From Rhodopseudomonas palustris (lineage in GTDB: Bacteria > Pseudomonadota > Alphaproteobacteria > Rhizobiales > Xanthobacteraceae), in contig NZ_CP041387.1 of the NCBI RefSeq assembly GCF_007005445.1, positions 682,001-746,000 of the forward strand: a stretch of DNA of 64,000 nt, in the 5' to 3' direction. The notes beneath the pieces were generated by a model. It was not told where the DNA came from and did not search any database. It saw nothing but the letters and a program-made list of their open reading frames with translations. Position 1 is the first letter of the stretch. Every line of letters begins with the position of its first letter. The position numbers and the translations under genes are program-made. Positions 7,542-17,092 of this stretch are shown here, piece by piece.

Positions 7542-9452
7542 ATGCTCGACTTCCTCGAACTCGAAGAGACCGTCGGGCGCGCTTGGCACCGCATGGTCGG
7601 GCGCGCGGCGAGCTATCCGGAGCATCTGGAACACGCAGCGACCCTGAACGAGTGCCGTGCCGCGCTCGGCGTGATGTATCGCGGGCTCGGCGGCGAGACC
7701 GCGGTACAGCTTGCCGGCAGCAGCGCACGCACCTTGGGGCACCGGCTCGGCTGGCGGCAGCGCATCGGGCTCGGCGAGGAGCGGCTGAGGCAGCCTGGCC
7801 GCGACGACGCAACGCTATTCTTGCCCGACCGGATCGCGCTGTTCGCCGATGTGGCGCTCAATCGCGCGCTGTATCGCTGGCTCGCGGCCTGGTTCGCGGT
7901 GGCGCCGACCGGCAGTGTGCACCAAGCCGATCCGCTGCGGCGCGACGTTCTGCTGCTACGCCGCGCGCATGCCACGACCCAGCAGGTGCTCGCGGCCTAT
8001 CCCGGTCTCCGCGGCTCCTACCATCGCCTTGCGGCCGCAACGGCTGCGGCGCGGCCACGCCGGGCGTTGCCGCGGATGGAGAGCGATCTCGAAACCGCGA
8101 TCCGGGCCTTGCTCGGTGCGGAAGTAACGCCGGACCCCGAGCTGTGGCGGATGATCGTGACCGATGGCGAGATCTCCGTGTGGTCGCCGCCGGGCTATCA
8201 GCCGTTCCTGCCGTGCCCGCTGTGGGGTGAAGTCTGGACCCGCAATGTGGAGGCTCCGGTCCGCGATCCCGACGAAGCCGACGACGCGGCGTCCAAGCCG
8301 TGCTCGGAGCCGCGGCGCAAGGCGGCAAAGCGGAAGGCAGACGACGGGCCGCAGCGCGATCCCTTGGCGCTCAACCGGTTCGAGAAGATCCTGGCGATGG
8401 CCGAGATGGTCAATGTCGATCGGCCGACCGACGAGGACGACGACGAGCATGCCGACAAGGCTGCCGACGATCTCGACGAGATCACCATCGGCAAGTCGAC
8501 CAAGAAGCCCGCCAGCAAATTCCGCTTCGATCTCGATCTGCCGCCGCAGGCGATCGAGCACAGCCGGCTCACCGCCGGCACGCTGTATCCGGAATGGGAC
8601 TACAAGCGCGGCGCTTATCTTGCGGATCATTGCCGGGTGCTGGCGCAGCAGGCGCCGGGGCAGGGCGAGGCGTGGCAATGCAGCGAGGCGACACGGGCGC
8701 TGGTCAAGCGGGTGCGGCGTCAGTTCGAAGCGTTGCGGCCGCGGCACGAGGTGCTGCGGGCGCAAGCCGACGGCGATGATCTCGATCTCGACGCGCTGGT
8801 GCGCTCGCGCTGCGAGATCGCTGCCGGCGACGGCGGCTCGGATCGTTACCACCTTGCAGCGCGGCCGCAGGCGCGCGACTTGGCTGTGACGCTGCTGGTC
8901 GACGTGTCGCTGTCGACCGATGCCTGGATCGACAACCGCCGCGTGCTCGACGTCGAGAAGGAAGCGCTGACGGTGCTGGCCCATGGTATCGAAGCGTGCG
9001 GCGATCAGCACAGCATCCTGACCTTCACATCCCGGCGCCGCGATTGGGTCCGGGTCGAGACCGTGAAGGGCTTCGATGAGAGCATGAGTCCGCTGGTCGA
9101 GCGGAGGATCGCGGCGCTGAAGCCCGGCTACTACACCCGGATCGGTGCGGCACTGCGGCATGCCAGCGCCGAATTGGCCAGGCAGCCGCAGCGCAAGAAG
9201 CTGCTGCTGGTGCTGACCGACGGCAAGCCCAACGACGTCGATCACTACGAAGGCCGGTTCGCGCTCGAGGACAGCCGCAGGGCGGTGCAGGAATCGCGCC
9301 GCAGCGGCATCGCGGTGTTCGGCGTCACCATCGATGTCGATGCGCAGGCGTATTTCCCGACGCTGTTCGGCCGCGCCGGCTATGCCATCGTCGGCCACAT
9401 CGGCAGGCTGCCCGCCGCGCTCCCCGGCATCTACCGCAATCTGATGGGGTGA
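7542..9452 (+). CDS. norD: NorD, von Willebrand A-domain activator of NO reductase
   Basis: 636 residues. The C-terminal part (about residues 445-630) is a vWA domain with the MIDAS motif DVSLSTDAW and a later LTDGKPND. The N-terminal part is the NorD-specific region, and the middle has a long acidic, low-complexity stretch (around residues 290-320). NorD works with NorQ to mature NorCB in the cytoplasm. ATG 7542 is chosen because GGAG lies 8 bases upstream and earlier in-frame starts would run through the palindromic repeat. Last gene of the nor operon; its end faces a convergent gene. Confidence 0.93.
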   Translation: MLDFLELEETVGRAWHRMVGRAASYPEHLEHAATLNECRAALGVMYRGLGGETAVQLAGSSARTLGHRLGWRQRIGLGEERLRQPGRDDATLFLPDRIALFADVALNRALYRWLAAWFAVAPTGSVHQADPLRRDVLLLRRAHATTQQVLAAYPGLRGSYHRLAAATAAARPRRALPRMESDLETAIRALLGAEVTPDPELWRMIVTDGEISVWSPPGYQPFLPCPLWGEVWTRNVEAPVRDPDEADDAASKPCSEPRRKAAKRKADDGPQRDPLALNRFEKILAMAEMVNVDRPTDEDDDEHADKAADDLDEITIGKSTKKPASKFRFDLDLPPQAIEHSRLTAGTLYPEWDYKRGAYLADHCRVLAQQAPGQGEAWQCSEATRALVKRVRRQFEALRPRHEVLRAQADGDDLDLDALVRSRCEIAAGDGGSDRYHLAARPQARDLAVTLLVDVSLSTDAWIDNRRVLDVEKEALTVLAHGIEACGDQHSILTFTSRRRDWVRVETVKGFDESMSPLVERRIAALKPGYYTRIGAALRHASAELARQPQRKKLLLVLTDGKPNDVDHYEGRFALEDSRRAVQESRRSGIAVFGVTIDVDAQAYFPTLFGRAGYAIVGHIGRLPAALPGIYRNLMG

Positions 9453-9480
9453 CCGGCGGTCGCCGGAAAAGTGTCGAGCG

Positions 9481-10485
9481 CTACTGCGGCGGATCGATGA
9501 TCAGGATGTCGAGATCGCGGCTCGGCTTGAAATTGATCTTGCGCACTTCGAACCGGGTCGGGCCGGTCTTGACCACGCCGGTCTCGCAGAAGCTGACCAG
9601 CGCATTCGGCTTGCCCTTGTCGATCGTCAGATGGAAATCGCCGATCGGCTTGGCCCAATTGGCGCCGGTGGTCAGGACGTAGGAGAGGCGCTGCTCCGGC
9701 GGCGGCTGGTTGCCGTTCTTGCGCGTCATCGCCGCCACCGCCTTGATGAACGAGGCCTCGGTGCAGAACTTGCGGACGTAGTTGGTGCGCTCCTCTGCGG
9801 TTGAATACGGGCCGGTGATGCCGGTCTGGACGCTGCCGCCGACGCTCGGCGTATAGCTGTGCTCGACCACCAGCTCGCGCCCGGCAGGGAAGGTCTGATC
9901 CCAATGATAAGTCGCCCGCAGCCGCCAATTCGGCGCAAGGTGATGCTCCATCCCCTTGCCGACGTCGTAATCGTCGGGTCGGATGATCTCGTCCTTGAGC
10001 AGTTGCTGTTGCGTCTGCGCCGGTAGCGCTTCCAGCGCGGTCTGGGTCGCCTTGGCGCGCGGCTGCAGCGGCACGCCGAGGGCCTTCAGCCGGGCAGTCA
10101 CGTCGGCGTTGTCGACCAGCGCCTTTTGTTCGAGCTGAGCCGTGACGTCGCGGCCGTCGACCTTGGTGCGGAAGTTGAGGAAGTTGTCGGAGTCGTTGTT
10201 CGGTACATCGATGTTGCTGGCGTCGGAAAAGTCGATCTCCGGCATCGGAAACGCCACGGTGACGTGCTGATCGGCGCCGGAGCGATTGAGGAAGCGATAG
10301 CGCACGTCGATCCGCTCGCGCGAGATCGACAAGTCTTCCGACAGCATTTCGATATCGGCGTTGCTGCGGAATTCGAGCCCGCCGGTCGTCAGCGCCGCGG
10401 TGGTGTCGTTGGCCCGGGCCGGAAGGCTGGATGTCAGCAGCGCGATCGTCATGGCGGCCGCAGATGCGGCGATGTTCTGATGCAC
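9481..10485 (-). CDS. DUF4424-type exported protein
   Basis: 334 residues from a GTG start at 10485, preceded by GGGGG in a good ribosome-site position; an ATG upstream at 10578 would bury the signal peptide. The N-terminus is a Sec signal ending near SLPARA. The mature part opens with the family hallmark of alternating strands (SNADIEMLSEDLSIS, then VRYRFLNRSG and VAFPMPEI). Proteins of this family are periplasmic and of unknown function. Probably a single gene, convergent with norD and downstream of the zigA-like gene. Confidence 0.72.
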   Translation of the reverse strand: MHQNIAASAAAMTIALLTSSLPARANDTTAALTTGGLEFRSNADIEMLSEDLSISRERIDVRYRFLNRSGADQHVTVAFPMPEIDFSDASNIDVPNNDSDNFLNFRTKVDGRDVTAQLEQKALVDNADVTARLKALGVPLQPRAKATQTALEALPAQTQQQLLKDEIIRPDDYDVGKGMEHHLAPNWRLRATYHWDQTFPAGRELVVEHSYTPSVGGSVQTGITGPYSTAEERTNYVRKFCTEASFIKAVAAMTRKNGNQPPPEQRLSYVLTTGANWAKPIGDFHLTIDKGKPNALVSFCETGVVKTGPTRFEVRKINFKPSRDLDILIIDPPQ

Positions 10486-10530
10486 GATATCCCCCAACGC
10501 CGAGCTGTGCCGCGAACGCGCCGCGGCACT

Positions 10531-10564
10531 TGATCCGATTGTGCCAGAGCACACAACCGGATCA
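10531..10564 (-). terminator. Hairpin downstream of the zigA-like gene
   Basis: TGATCCG and its complement CGGATCA enclose a second pair TTGTG/CACAA, giving a 13-pair stem (one G-U) with an 8-base loop. It lies 24 bases past the zigA-like stop. There is no T-run, so it may be a transcript-end stabiliser or a weak terminator. Confidence 0.45.
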
Positions 10565-10587
10565 TTGGGGCGGGTCAATAACGGGGA

Positions 10588-11796
10588 TCAGTTCTGTGCC
10601 GGCGTCCAGCTCGGGAACGGATCGGGGAGCTGTCGCCACGCATCGGGCGTGAACTCTGCGTCCTCGCCGATCAGGCACATGTCGAGCTGGCGGCGCAACG
10701 CGGTTTCGTCCATCTCGCCGGTGCCGATGAACACGATCTCCTGGCGGCGGTCGCCCCACACCGGGTCGAAATACGGCTTCATCGCCTCGTGCCAGTCGAC
10801 ATTGTCCGGCCAATGCTGCGTCGGCACCGCCGACCACCACAGCCCGCGCTTGGAGGTCCGGACCATCGCGCCGGCCTGCGCCAGTTCGCCGACATGCTGC
10901 GGTCGCGTCGCCAGCCAGAAGAAGCCCTTGGCGCGGATCACGCCCGGCCAGCTCCGGTTGCAGAACGACTGGAAGCGCAGCGGATGAAACGGCCGCCGCG
11001 CGCGATAGACGAACGAGCGGATGCCGTATTCCTCGGTCTCCGGCACGTGATCTGAAAAGCAGTTCAGCTCCTTGAACCACAGCGGGTGCTGGTGCGCGCG
11101 CTCGAAATCGAACAGCCCGGTGTGCAGCACCGACGACAGCGGCACTTCGCCGAAATCCGCCTCGATGATCTTGGCGTCCGAGTTCAGCGCGCGCACGATC
11201 GATCGCGCGGTTTCGCGCCGCGCGGGGGAAGCCGCCGATGCCTTGTTGAGAACGATCACGTCGGCGAATTCGATCTGCTCGACCAGCAGATCGACCAGTG
11301 TCCGCTCGTCGTCGTCGCCGGCGACTTCGCCGCGATCGCGCAGGAATTCCTGGCTGGAATAGTTCGCCAGCAGGCTGGCGGTGTCGACCACCGTCACCAT
11401 GGTGTCGAGCCGGGCGATGTCCGACAGACTGTCGCCGTTCTCGTCGCGGAATTCGAAGGTCGCCGCAACCGGCAGCGGCTCGGCAATCCCGGTGGATTCG
11501 ATCACCAGCGCGTCGAACCGGCCGCTTTCGGCGAGCTTGCGGACCTCGACCAGCAGATCTTCGCGCAAGGTGCAGCAGATGCAGCCGTTGGTCATCTCGA
11601 CCAGCGATTCCTCGGTGCGTGTCATCCCGCCGTCCTGCCGCACCAGTTCGGCGTCGATGTTCACCTCGCTCATGTCGTTGACGATCACCGCGATCCGCCG
11701 ACCTTCGCGGTTGGCGAGCATCCGGTTGAGCAGCGTGGTCTTCCCGGCACCGAGGAAGCCGGACAGGACGGTCACCGGAAGCAGGGAGTTATCCAT
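10588..11796 (-). CDS. CobW/COG0523-family GTPase, ZigA-like zinc metallochaperone
   Basis: 402 residues. The N-terminal G3E GTPase domain has Walker [10 protein letters not shown], the metal-binding CXCC motif in [11 protein letters not shown], Walker B-like [12 protein letters not shown] and NKAS for guanine recognition. A CobW C-terminal domain follows from about residue 255. COG0523 proteins of the ZigA/YciC group help deliver zinc under starvation. The zinc assignment rests on a Zur-like palindrome (11838-11853) about 42 bases upstream of the start. Cobalt or nitrile-hydratase partners, which would suggest another metal, are absent. Confidence 0.85.
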   Translation of the reverse strand: MDNSLLPVTVLSGFLGAGKTTLLNRMLANREGRRIAVIVNDMSEVNIDAELVRQDGGMTRTEESLVEMTNGCICCTLREDLLVEVRKLAESGRFDALVIESTGIAEPLPVAATFEFRDENGDSLSDIARLDTMVTVVDTASLLANYSSQEFLRDRGEVAGDDDERTLVDLLVEQIEFADVIVLNKASAASPARRETARSIVRALNSDAKIIEADFGEVPLSSVLHTGLFDFERAHQHPLWFKELNCFSDHVPETEEYGIRSFVYRARRPFHPLRFQSFCNRSWPGVIRAKGFFWLATRPQHVGELAQAGAMVRTSKRGLWWSAVPTQHWPDNVDWHEAMKPYFDPVWGDRRQEIVFIGTGEMDETALRRQLDMCLIGEDAEFTPDAWRQLPDPFPSWTPAQN

Positions 11797-12122
11797 GGCG
11801 GGCTGGGCCTTTGCTATGGTATTGGAGGGCAGGTAAGAAATGTTATAACATTACTCAAAAGTCAGGCAAGGTGGCGCGCTTCTGCTCCCGCAAAGACGTT
11901 GTTCAATTGATCGTGCGTTGGAAGCCGTGGCCTGTCCCGGACCGCCAATCGCGAGCGTCCGCGCGCAGGTCGTGCCCCCTGCGCGCCGGCGGCCATTGAG
12001 GGAGAGGCTGTTCTGAAGTAAGGCTTATCGAGGTCGCAATGCTTCGGCGCGCCTTTCACTGAAGCCTGTTTTCGGCCGCCGGCGCGCCTTTCCGGCGACG
12101 GACAATTTCACGGAACAGTTCA
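11797..12122. other. Divergent intergenic region zigA-like / ilvD
   Basis: 326 bases between divergently read genes. It holds the Zur-like palindrome near the left end. The rest shows no convincing ORF or attenuator: no run of branched-chain codons that would make a leader peptide for ilvD. GGAAC sits 8 bases before the ilvD start as a weak ribosome site. Confidence 0.5.
11838..11853. promoter_or_regulatory. Zur-like operator
   Basis: AATGTTATAACATT (11839-11852) is a perfect 14-base palindrome in an otherwise GC-rich gap, and it matches the alphaproteobacterial Zur consensus core (GTTATA/TATAAC). It lies about 42 bases upstream of the COG0523 GTPase start, as expected for a zinc-repressed promoter. 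Confidence 0.65.
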
Positions 12123-13973
12123 ATGCCTGCTTATCGATCGAGAACGACGACCCACGGCCGCAATATGGCCGGCGCGCGCGGCCTGTGGCGCGCCACCGGC
12201 ATGAAGGACAGCGATTTCGGCAAGCCGATCATTGCGGTGGTCAACTCGTTCACCCAGTTCGTGCCGGGCCACGTCCATCTGAAGGATCTCGGCCAGCTCG
12301 TCGCGCGCGAGATCGAAGCGGCCGGCGGCGTCGCCAAGGAGTTCAACACCATCGCGGTCGACGACGGCATCGCGATGGGCCACGACGGCATGCTGTATTC
12401 GCTGCCGTCGCGCGAGCTGATCGCCGACAGCGTCGAGTACATGGTCAACGCGCATTGCGCCGACGCGATGGTGTGTATCTCCAACTGCGACAAGATCACC
12501 CCCGGCATGCTGATGGCCGCGATGCGGCTCAACATTCCGGCGGTGTTCGTCTCCGGCGGCCCGATGGAAGCCGGCAAGGTGGTGCTGAAGGGCAAGACCC
12601 ACGCGGTCGATCTGATCGACGCCATGGTCGCCGCCGCCGACAGCGCGATGAGCGACGAAGACGTGCAGACGATGGAGCGCTCGGCGTGCCCGACCTGCGG
12701 TTCGTGCTCCGGCATGTTCACGGCGAACTCGATGAACTGCCTGACCGAGGCGCTCGGGCTGTCGCTGCCGGGCAACGGCTCGGTGCTCGCCACCCACGCC
12801 GATCGCAAGCGGCTGTTCGTCGAGGCCGGCCACACCATCGTCGATCTGGCACGGCGCTACTACGAGAACGACGACGCCTCGGTGCTGCCGCGCAACATTG
12901 CCAGCTTCAAGGCGTTTGAGAACGCCATGACGCTCGACATCGCGATGGGCGGCTCGACCAACACCGTGCTGCATCTGCTGGCTGCCGCGCGCGAGGCCGA
13001 ACTCGACTTCTCGATGAAGGATATCGACCGGCTGTCGCGCCGGGTGCCGTGCCTCAGCAAGATCGCGCCGTCGGTGTCCGACGTGCACATGGAAGACGTG
13101 CATCGCGCCGGCGGCATCATGGCGATCCTCGGCGAACTCGATCGCGCCGGGCTGCTGGATACCTCGTGCACCACGGTGCATTCCGAAACGCTCGGCGCCG
13201 CGCTGGCGCGCTGGGACATCCGCCAGAGCAACAGCGAGAGCGTCCGCACCTTCTTCCGCGCGGCGCCCGGCGGCGTGCCGTCGCAGACCGCGTTCAGCCA
13301 GGACCGCCGCTACGACGAGCTCGATCTTGACCGTGAGAAGGGCGTGATCCGCGACGCCGCGCATGCCTTCAGCAAGGATGGCGGTCTCGCCGTGCTGTAC
13401 GGCAACATCGCGCTCGACGGCTCGATCGTGAAGACCGCGGGCGTCGACGCGTCGGTGCTGGTGTTCTCGGGGCCCGCCAAGGTGTTCGAGAGCCAGGACG
13501 ACGCGGTGTCGGCGATCCTGACCAACAAGATCGTCGCCGGCGACGTCGTGGTGATCCGCTACGAAGGTCCGCGCGGTGGTCCGGGCATGCAGGAGATGCT
13601 GTATCCGACCAGCTACCTGAAGTCGAAGGGCCTCGGCAAAGCCTGCGCGCTGATCACCGACGGTCGCTTCTCGGGCGGCACCTCGGGCCTGTCGATCGGC
13701 CACGTCTCGCCGGAAGCGGCGGAAGGCGGCCTGATCGGCCTGGTGCGCGACGGCGACCGGATCTCGATCGACATTCCGAACCGCACCATCAGCCTCGACG
13801 TCTCCGAAGCCGAACTCGCCAAGCGCGGCGAGGAGGAGCGGGCGCGCGGCGAAGCCGCCTGGACGCCGAAGGACCGCAAGCGCAACGTCTCTGCGGCGCT
13901 GCAGGCCTACGCGATGCTGACCACCAGCGCCGCCAACGGCGCGGTCCGCGACGTCAAGCGGCGGGGACGGTAA
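12123..13973 (+). CDS. ilvD: Dihydroxy-acid dehydratase
   Basis: 616 residues, the standard IlvD length. It dehydrates 2,3-dihydroxyisovalerate and 2,3-dihydroxy-3-methylvalerate in valine/isoleucine/leucine synthesis in the cytoplasm. Iron-sulfur ligands are visible in [10 protein letters not shown] and [10 protein letters not shown]; the C-terminal region has [17 protein letters not shown]. It appears to be a single-gene unit, with no other branched-chain genes adjacent. Confidence 0.97.
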   Translation: MPAYRSRTTTHGRNMAGARGLWRATGMKDSDFGKPIIAVVNSFTQFVPGHVHLKDLGQLVAREIEAAGGVAKEFNTIAVDDGIAMGHDGMLYSLPSRELIADSVEYMVNAHCADAMVCISNCDKITPGMLMAAMRLNIPAVFVSGGPMEAGKVVLKGKTHAVDLIDAMVAAADSAMSDEDVQTMERSACPTCGSCSGMFTANSMNCLTEALGLSLPGNGSVLATHADRKRLFVEAGHTIVDLARRYYENDDASVLPRNIASFKAFENAMTLDIAMGGSTNTVLHLLAAAREAELDFSMKDIDRLSRRVPCLSKIAPSVSDVHMEDVHRAGGIMAILGELDRAGLLDTSCTTVHSETLGAALARWDIRQSNSESVRTFFRAAPGGVPSQTAFSQDRRYDELDLDREKGVIRDAAHAFSKDGGLAVLYGNIALDGSIVKTAGVDASVLVFSGPAKVFESQDDAVSAILTNKIVAGDVVVIRYEGPRGGPGMQEMLYPTSYLKSKGLGKACALITDGRFSGGTSGLSIGHVSPEAAEGGLIGLVRDGDRISIDIPNRTISLDVSEAELAKRGEEERARGEAAWTPKDRKRNVSAALQAYAMLTTSAANGAVRDVKRRGR

Positions 13974-14056
13974 GCTGAACTAAGCGGCTGACGTTCGGCG
14001 GGCCAGCTCTGTGTTGATCAACTCAGAGCTGCCCGCTACTGAGCCCAGTACAAGTA

Positions 14057-14181
14057 CATCCTCATGGTGAGGAGGCGCGAAGCGCCGTCTCGAACCATGT
14101 GCCACAAGCACCCGTGGCCTCATCCTTCGAGACGCCCCGGCTGCGCCCTTCGGGCTACGCCGCGGCTCCTCAGGATGAGGA
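14057..14181. repeat. Dispersed palindromic repeat, family B
   Basis: Imperfect inverted repeat starting CATCCTCATGGTGAGGAG and ending GGCTCCTCAGGATGAG, with internal GGCGCGAAGCGCC and CGTCTCGAA/TTCGAGACG pairs. It lies in the 237-base gap between convergent ilvD and the class-I amidotransferase gene. The CTCATCCTGAGGAG-type ends are typical of abundant Bradyrhizobiaceae intergenic repeats. Confidence 0.7.
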
Positions 14182-14210
14182 CGCAGTGCATGGAGCAATG
14201 ATGCTGCGCC

Positions 14211-15017
14211 CTACCCCGACCGCCGCAGCGCGGCGAACGGCTGTTGCCGCTTGTCGCGATACGCGGCAACGGCTTCGCCGAAGGCGAGAAACAGCGCGCG
14301 GTTGATCGGATTGACCTGCGGGTCGTATTCGGCGTGCCACTGCACGCCGAGCGCGAAGCCGGGTGCATCGGCGATGCGGATCGCCTCGATGGTGCCGTCC
14401 TCCGCGACACCTTCGATCACGATACGCGGGCCGGGCTCGAGAATGCCCTGGCCATGCAGCGAATTCACCCGGATCAGATCGCGGCCGAGCAGTCGTGCGA
14501 ACTCGCCGCCTTGCGTGAGTTGCACGTCGTGGCGATCGGCGAACACCACGGTCGGATCGGGATGGATCTCGCCGTTCTCCAGCCGCGGCATCCTGTGATT
14601 GAGCCGTCCCGGCAATTCGCGGATCTCCGGATGCAGTGAACCGCCATAGGCCACGTTCATCTCCTGGAAGCCGCGGCAGATGCCGAACAGCGGCACGCCC
14701 CGCTCGACACAGGTCCGCACCAGCGTCAGCGCCAGCTCGTCGCGCGGCTGGTCGTAAGGTTCGTGGCGGGGATTTGGTTCGGCTTTGAAATGCGTCGGAT
14801 GCACATTGGCGCGTCCGCCGGTCAGCAGGATGCCGTCGACCACCGCGAGCAGATCCTCGACGTCGGTAAACTCCGAAGAGCCGCCGAACATCAGCGGCAG
14901 CGCGCCTGCGACCTCGGCGACCGCACGTAGATTGCGTTCCCCGACATGCTGGACCGCAAACCGATTATCGACGAGATGGGCGTTGCCGATCACGCCGATC
15001 ACCGCTCTGCCAGTCAT
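14211..15017 (-). CDS. Gamma-glutamyl-GABA hydrolase-like class I amidotransferase (peptidase C26)
   Basis: 268 residues from ATG 15017, which has GGAGGA 7 bases upstream. The catalytic triad is visible: nucleophilic cysteine in FGICRGFQE, and histidine plus acid in GVQWHAEYD near the C-terminus. This is the PuuD/C26 fold that releases glutamate from gamma-glutamyl compounds. No polyamine or putrescine genes are adjacent, so the substrate is not established. Confidence 0.82.
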   Translation of the reverse strand: MTGRAVIGVIGNAHLVDNRFAVQHVGERNLRAVAEVAGALPLMFGGSSEFTDVEDLLAVVDGILLTGGRANVHPTHFKAEPNPRHEPYDQPRDELALTLVRTCVERGVPLFGICRGFQEMNVAYGGSLHPEIRELPGRLNHRMPRLENGEIHPDPTVVFADRHDVQLTQGGEFARLLGRDLIRVNSLHGQGILEPGPRIVIEGVAEDGTIEAIRIADAPGFALGVQWHAEYDPQVNPINRALFLAFGEAVAAYRDKRQQPFAALRRSG

Positions 15018-15263
15018 CCTGTTCCTCCCTGACAACCCTCGGACCATACAGACAAAACGACGAAAATCGAGCCCGACGATGCCGCCTTATTTGGTTGCCA
15101 GCTCTGCACTGGTGGTCCGTCTGATCAGCCGGTAGAAGCTGGCGCCAATCAGCCGAGTTCGTGCGGCGTCCGAGCCGGCACGGGCTTGTATCTTCCCGAG
15201 GATCGCCCGCAGCCATGTGCCTCGCCCGATGTCGATGAATGTCCATTCCGGCGGGGCCGCCCG

Positions 15264-17078
15264 ATGAGCGTCGTCTCACGCCCGGATACGCCCGCTGTTT
15301 CAGGCCCCGCCTCCGCGGCGTCGGCGGCGTCCACTCCGTGGCGACTGCCTGCCGTGGTGCGCAACTTCGTTCGCAACCGGGAAATCGGGCTGGTGATCGT
15401 CGCGGTGGTGATCGGGCTGCTGTCCGGCCTGTTGGTGGCGATCATCTGGCACCTGAGCGAGTTCGCCCATGCGGTGCTGTTCGGCATCCCGTTCGGCACC
15501 CGGCTCAGCGCCAATGGGGTGATTTCTTGGCAGCGGATCCTGCTGGTGCCGCTGTGCGGCGCCATCGTTCTGGCGATCATCGGGGCGTTCTATGCCGGCC
15601 GGTTCAGGGGGCGGCTCGCCGACGCGATCGAAGCCAACGCGCTGTACGGCGGACGGGTGTCGATGCGCGGCAGTCTGCTGATTTCGCTGCAGACGTTGAT
15701 TTCGAACGGCTGCGGCGCATCTGTGGGCCTCGAAGCCGGCTACACCCAGATCTGCGCGGCATTCAGCTCACAAATCGGCCAGCGCCTCGCCGCCCGGCGC
15801 GCCGACATGCGGCTGCTGGTTGCCTGCGGCGCTGCCGGCGCGATCAGCGCGGCGTTCACCGCGCCGCTCGCCGGGGCGTTTTTCGCTTTCGAAGTCGTAC
15901 TCGGCGCCTACACCTCGGCGAGTCTGGTGCCGGTGATCGCCAGCGCGGTGTCGTCCTGGCTGGTAATTCGGCATCTCGTGCATCCGTCGTTTCTGCAGAT
16001 CCCCGGCGTGCCGACGCCGGCTTCGGTGGAGATGATCGGCCAGACCATGCTGCTCGGCGTGCTGTGCGCGTTCTTCAGCATCCTGGTGATGCTGGCGGTG
16101 GCGTTCTCGGAGCGGACGTTTCAGCGCATCACCGTATGGCGCGGCACGCCGCGGCTGCTGATCGGCGCGCTGTTCCTCAGTGGCCTGGCATTGCTCAGTC
16201 CGACCGTGCTCGGCTCGGGCCACGGCGCGATGCAGCTTCTGCTGATGAGCAATCCGACCTGGCTGATGCTTCTGACGACGCTGATCCTGAAGACGCTGGC
16301 GTCGGCGATTTCGCTCGGCGCCGGCTTCCGCGGCGGCCTGTTCTTCGCCTCGCTGATGCTCGGATCGCTGATCGGCCAGCTCTACAGCACGGTGCTGATG
16401 CCGTATGTCCCGGACATCGCGCTACAGCCCGGCACCGCCGCGGTGGCCGGCATGGTGGCGCTGGGGACCGGGGTGATCGGCGCGCCGTTCAGCATGATCT
16501 GTCTGGCGCTCGAACTGACCGGCGATTTCTGGGTGACGATCGGGGCCGTGGTCGCCGCATCCACGAGCGCCCTGATCGTGCGCGAACTGTTTGGCTACAG
16601 CTTCGCGACCTGGCGCTTCCATCTTCGCGGCGAGACCATCCGCGGCCCCCAGGACATCGGCTGGGTCAAGCAGATCAGCGCCGCGACCCTGATGCGAACC
16701 GATTTTCCGACCGCGCCTGCGGACCTGCCGATCGCCGAGGCGCAGAAGCTGTTTCCGCCCGGTCGGGTCAAGCACATCGTGTTGCGGCATGCCGACGGCA
16801 GCTATGCCGGCCTTGCCAACTCGGCCGAACTGCACGGTGTCGCCGACGCCGGCGATGCGTCGCTGGAGACCCTGGCGCAGCAGGTCGATCAGTTCCTGCT
16901 GCCGCAGGTCTCCGTGCGCGACATTCTGGCGGCGTTCGACCGCAGTGAGGCCGACGTCCTGGTGGTGATCGACAACGCCGCGGACCGCCGGGCGATCGGG
17001 ACGGTCAGCGAGGCGCATGTGTTGCGGACCTATTCCACCGAGCTCGAGCGCCGCAATCAGGAAGTCTTCTTCCGTTGA
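15264..17078 (+). CDS. Divergent ClC-family chloride channel/antiporter with C-terminal CBS-like region
   Basis: 604 residues; about 10-12 hydrophobic helices up to residue 450, then a cytosolic tail of about 150 residues resembling a CBS pair. The gating-glutamate segment reads GASVGLEAGYTQ, keeping the glutamate but not the usual GREGP. The selectivity motif GSGIP is not recognisable, and the GxFxP motif reads GGLFFAS, lacking the proline. The fold is ClC, but ion selectivity could differ from canonical members. ATG 15264 is chosen as the start of the polar N-terminal arm. Confidence 0.82.
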   Translation: MSVVSRPDTPAVSGPASAASAASTPWRLPAVVRNFVRNREIGLVIVAVVIGLLSGLLVAIIWHLSEFAHAVLFGIPFGTRLSANGVISWQRILLVPLCGAIVLAIIGAFYAGRFRGRLADAIEANALYGGRVSMRGSLLISLQTLISNGCGASVGLEAGYTQICAAFSSQIGQRLAARRADMRLLVACGAAGAISAAFTAPLAGAFFAFEVVLGAYTSASLVPVIASAVSSWLVIRHLVHPSFLQIPGVPTPASVEMIGQTMLLGVLCAFFSILVMLAVAFSERTFQRITVWRGTPRLLIGALFLSGLALLSPTVLGSGHGAMQLLLMSNPTWLMLLTTLILKTLASAISLGAGFRGGLFFASLMLGSLIGQLYSTVLMPYVPDIALQPGTAAVAGMVALGTGVIGAPFSMICLALELTGDFWVTIGAVVAASTSALIVRELFGYSFATWRFHLRGETIRGPQDIGWVKQISAATLMRTDFPTAPADLPIAEAQKLFPPGRVKHIVLRHADGSYAGLANSAELHGVADAGDASLETLAQQVDQFLLPQVSVRDILAAFDRSEADVLVVIDNAADRRAIGTVSEAHVLRTYSTELERRNQEVFFR

Positions 17079-17092
17079 TTGCGGTGCCGGTT

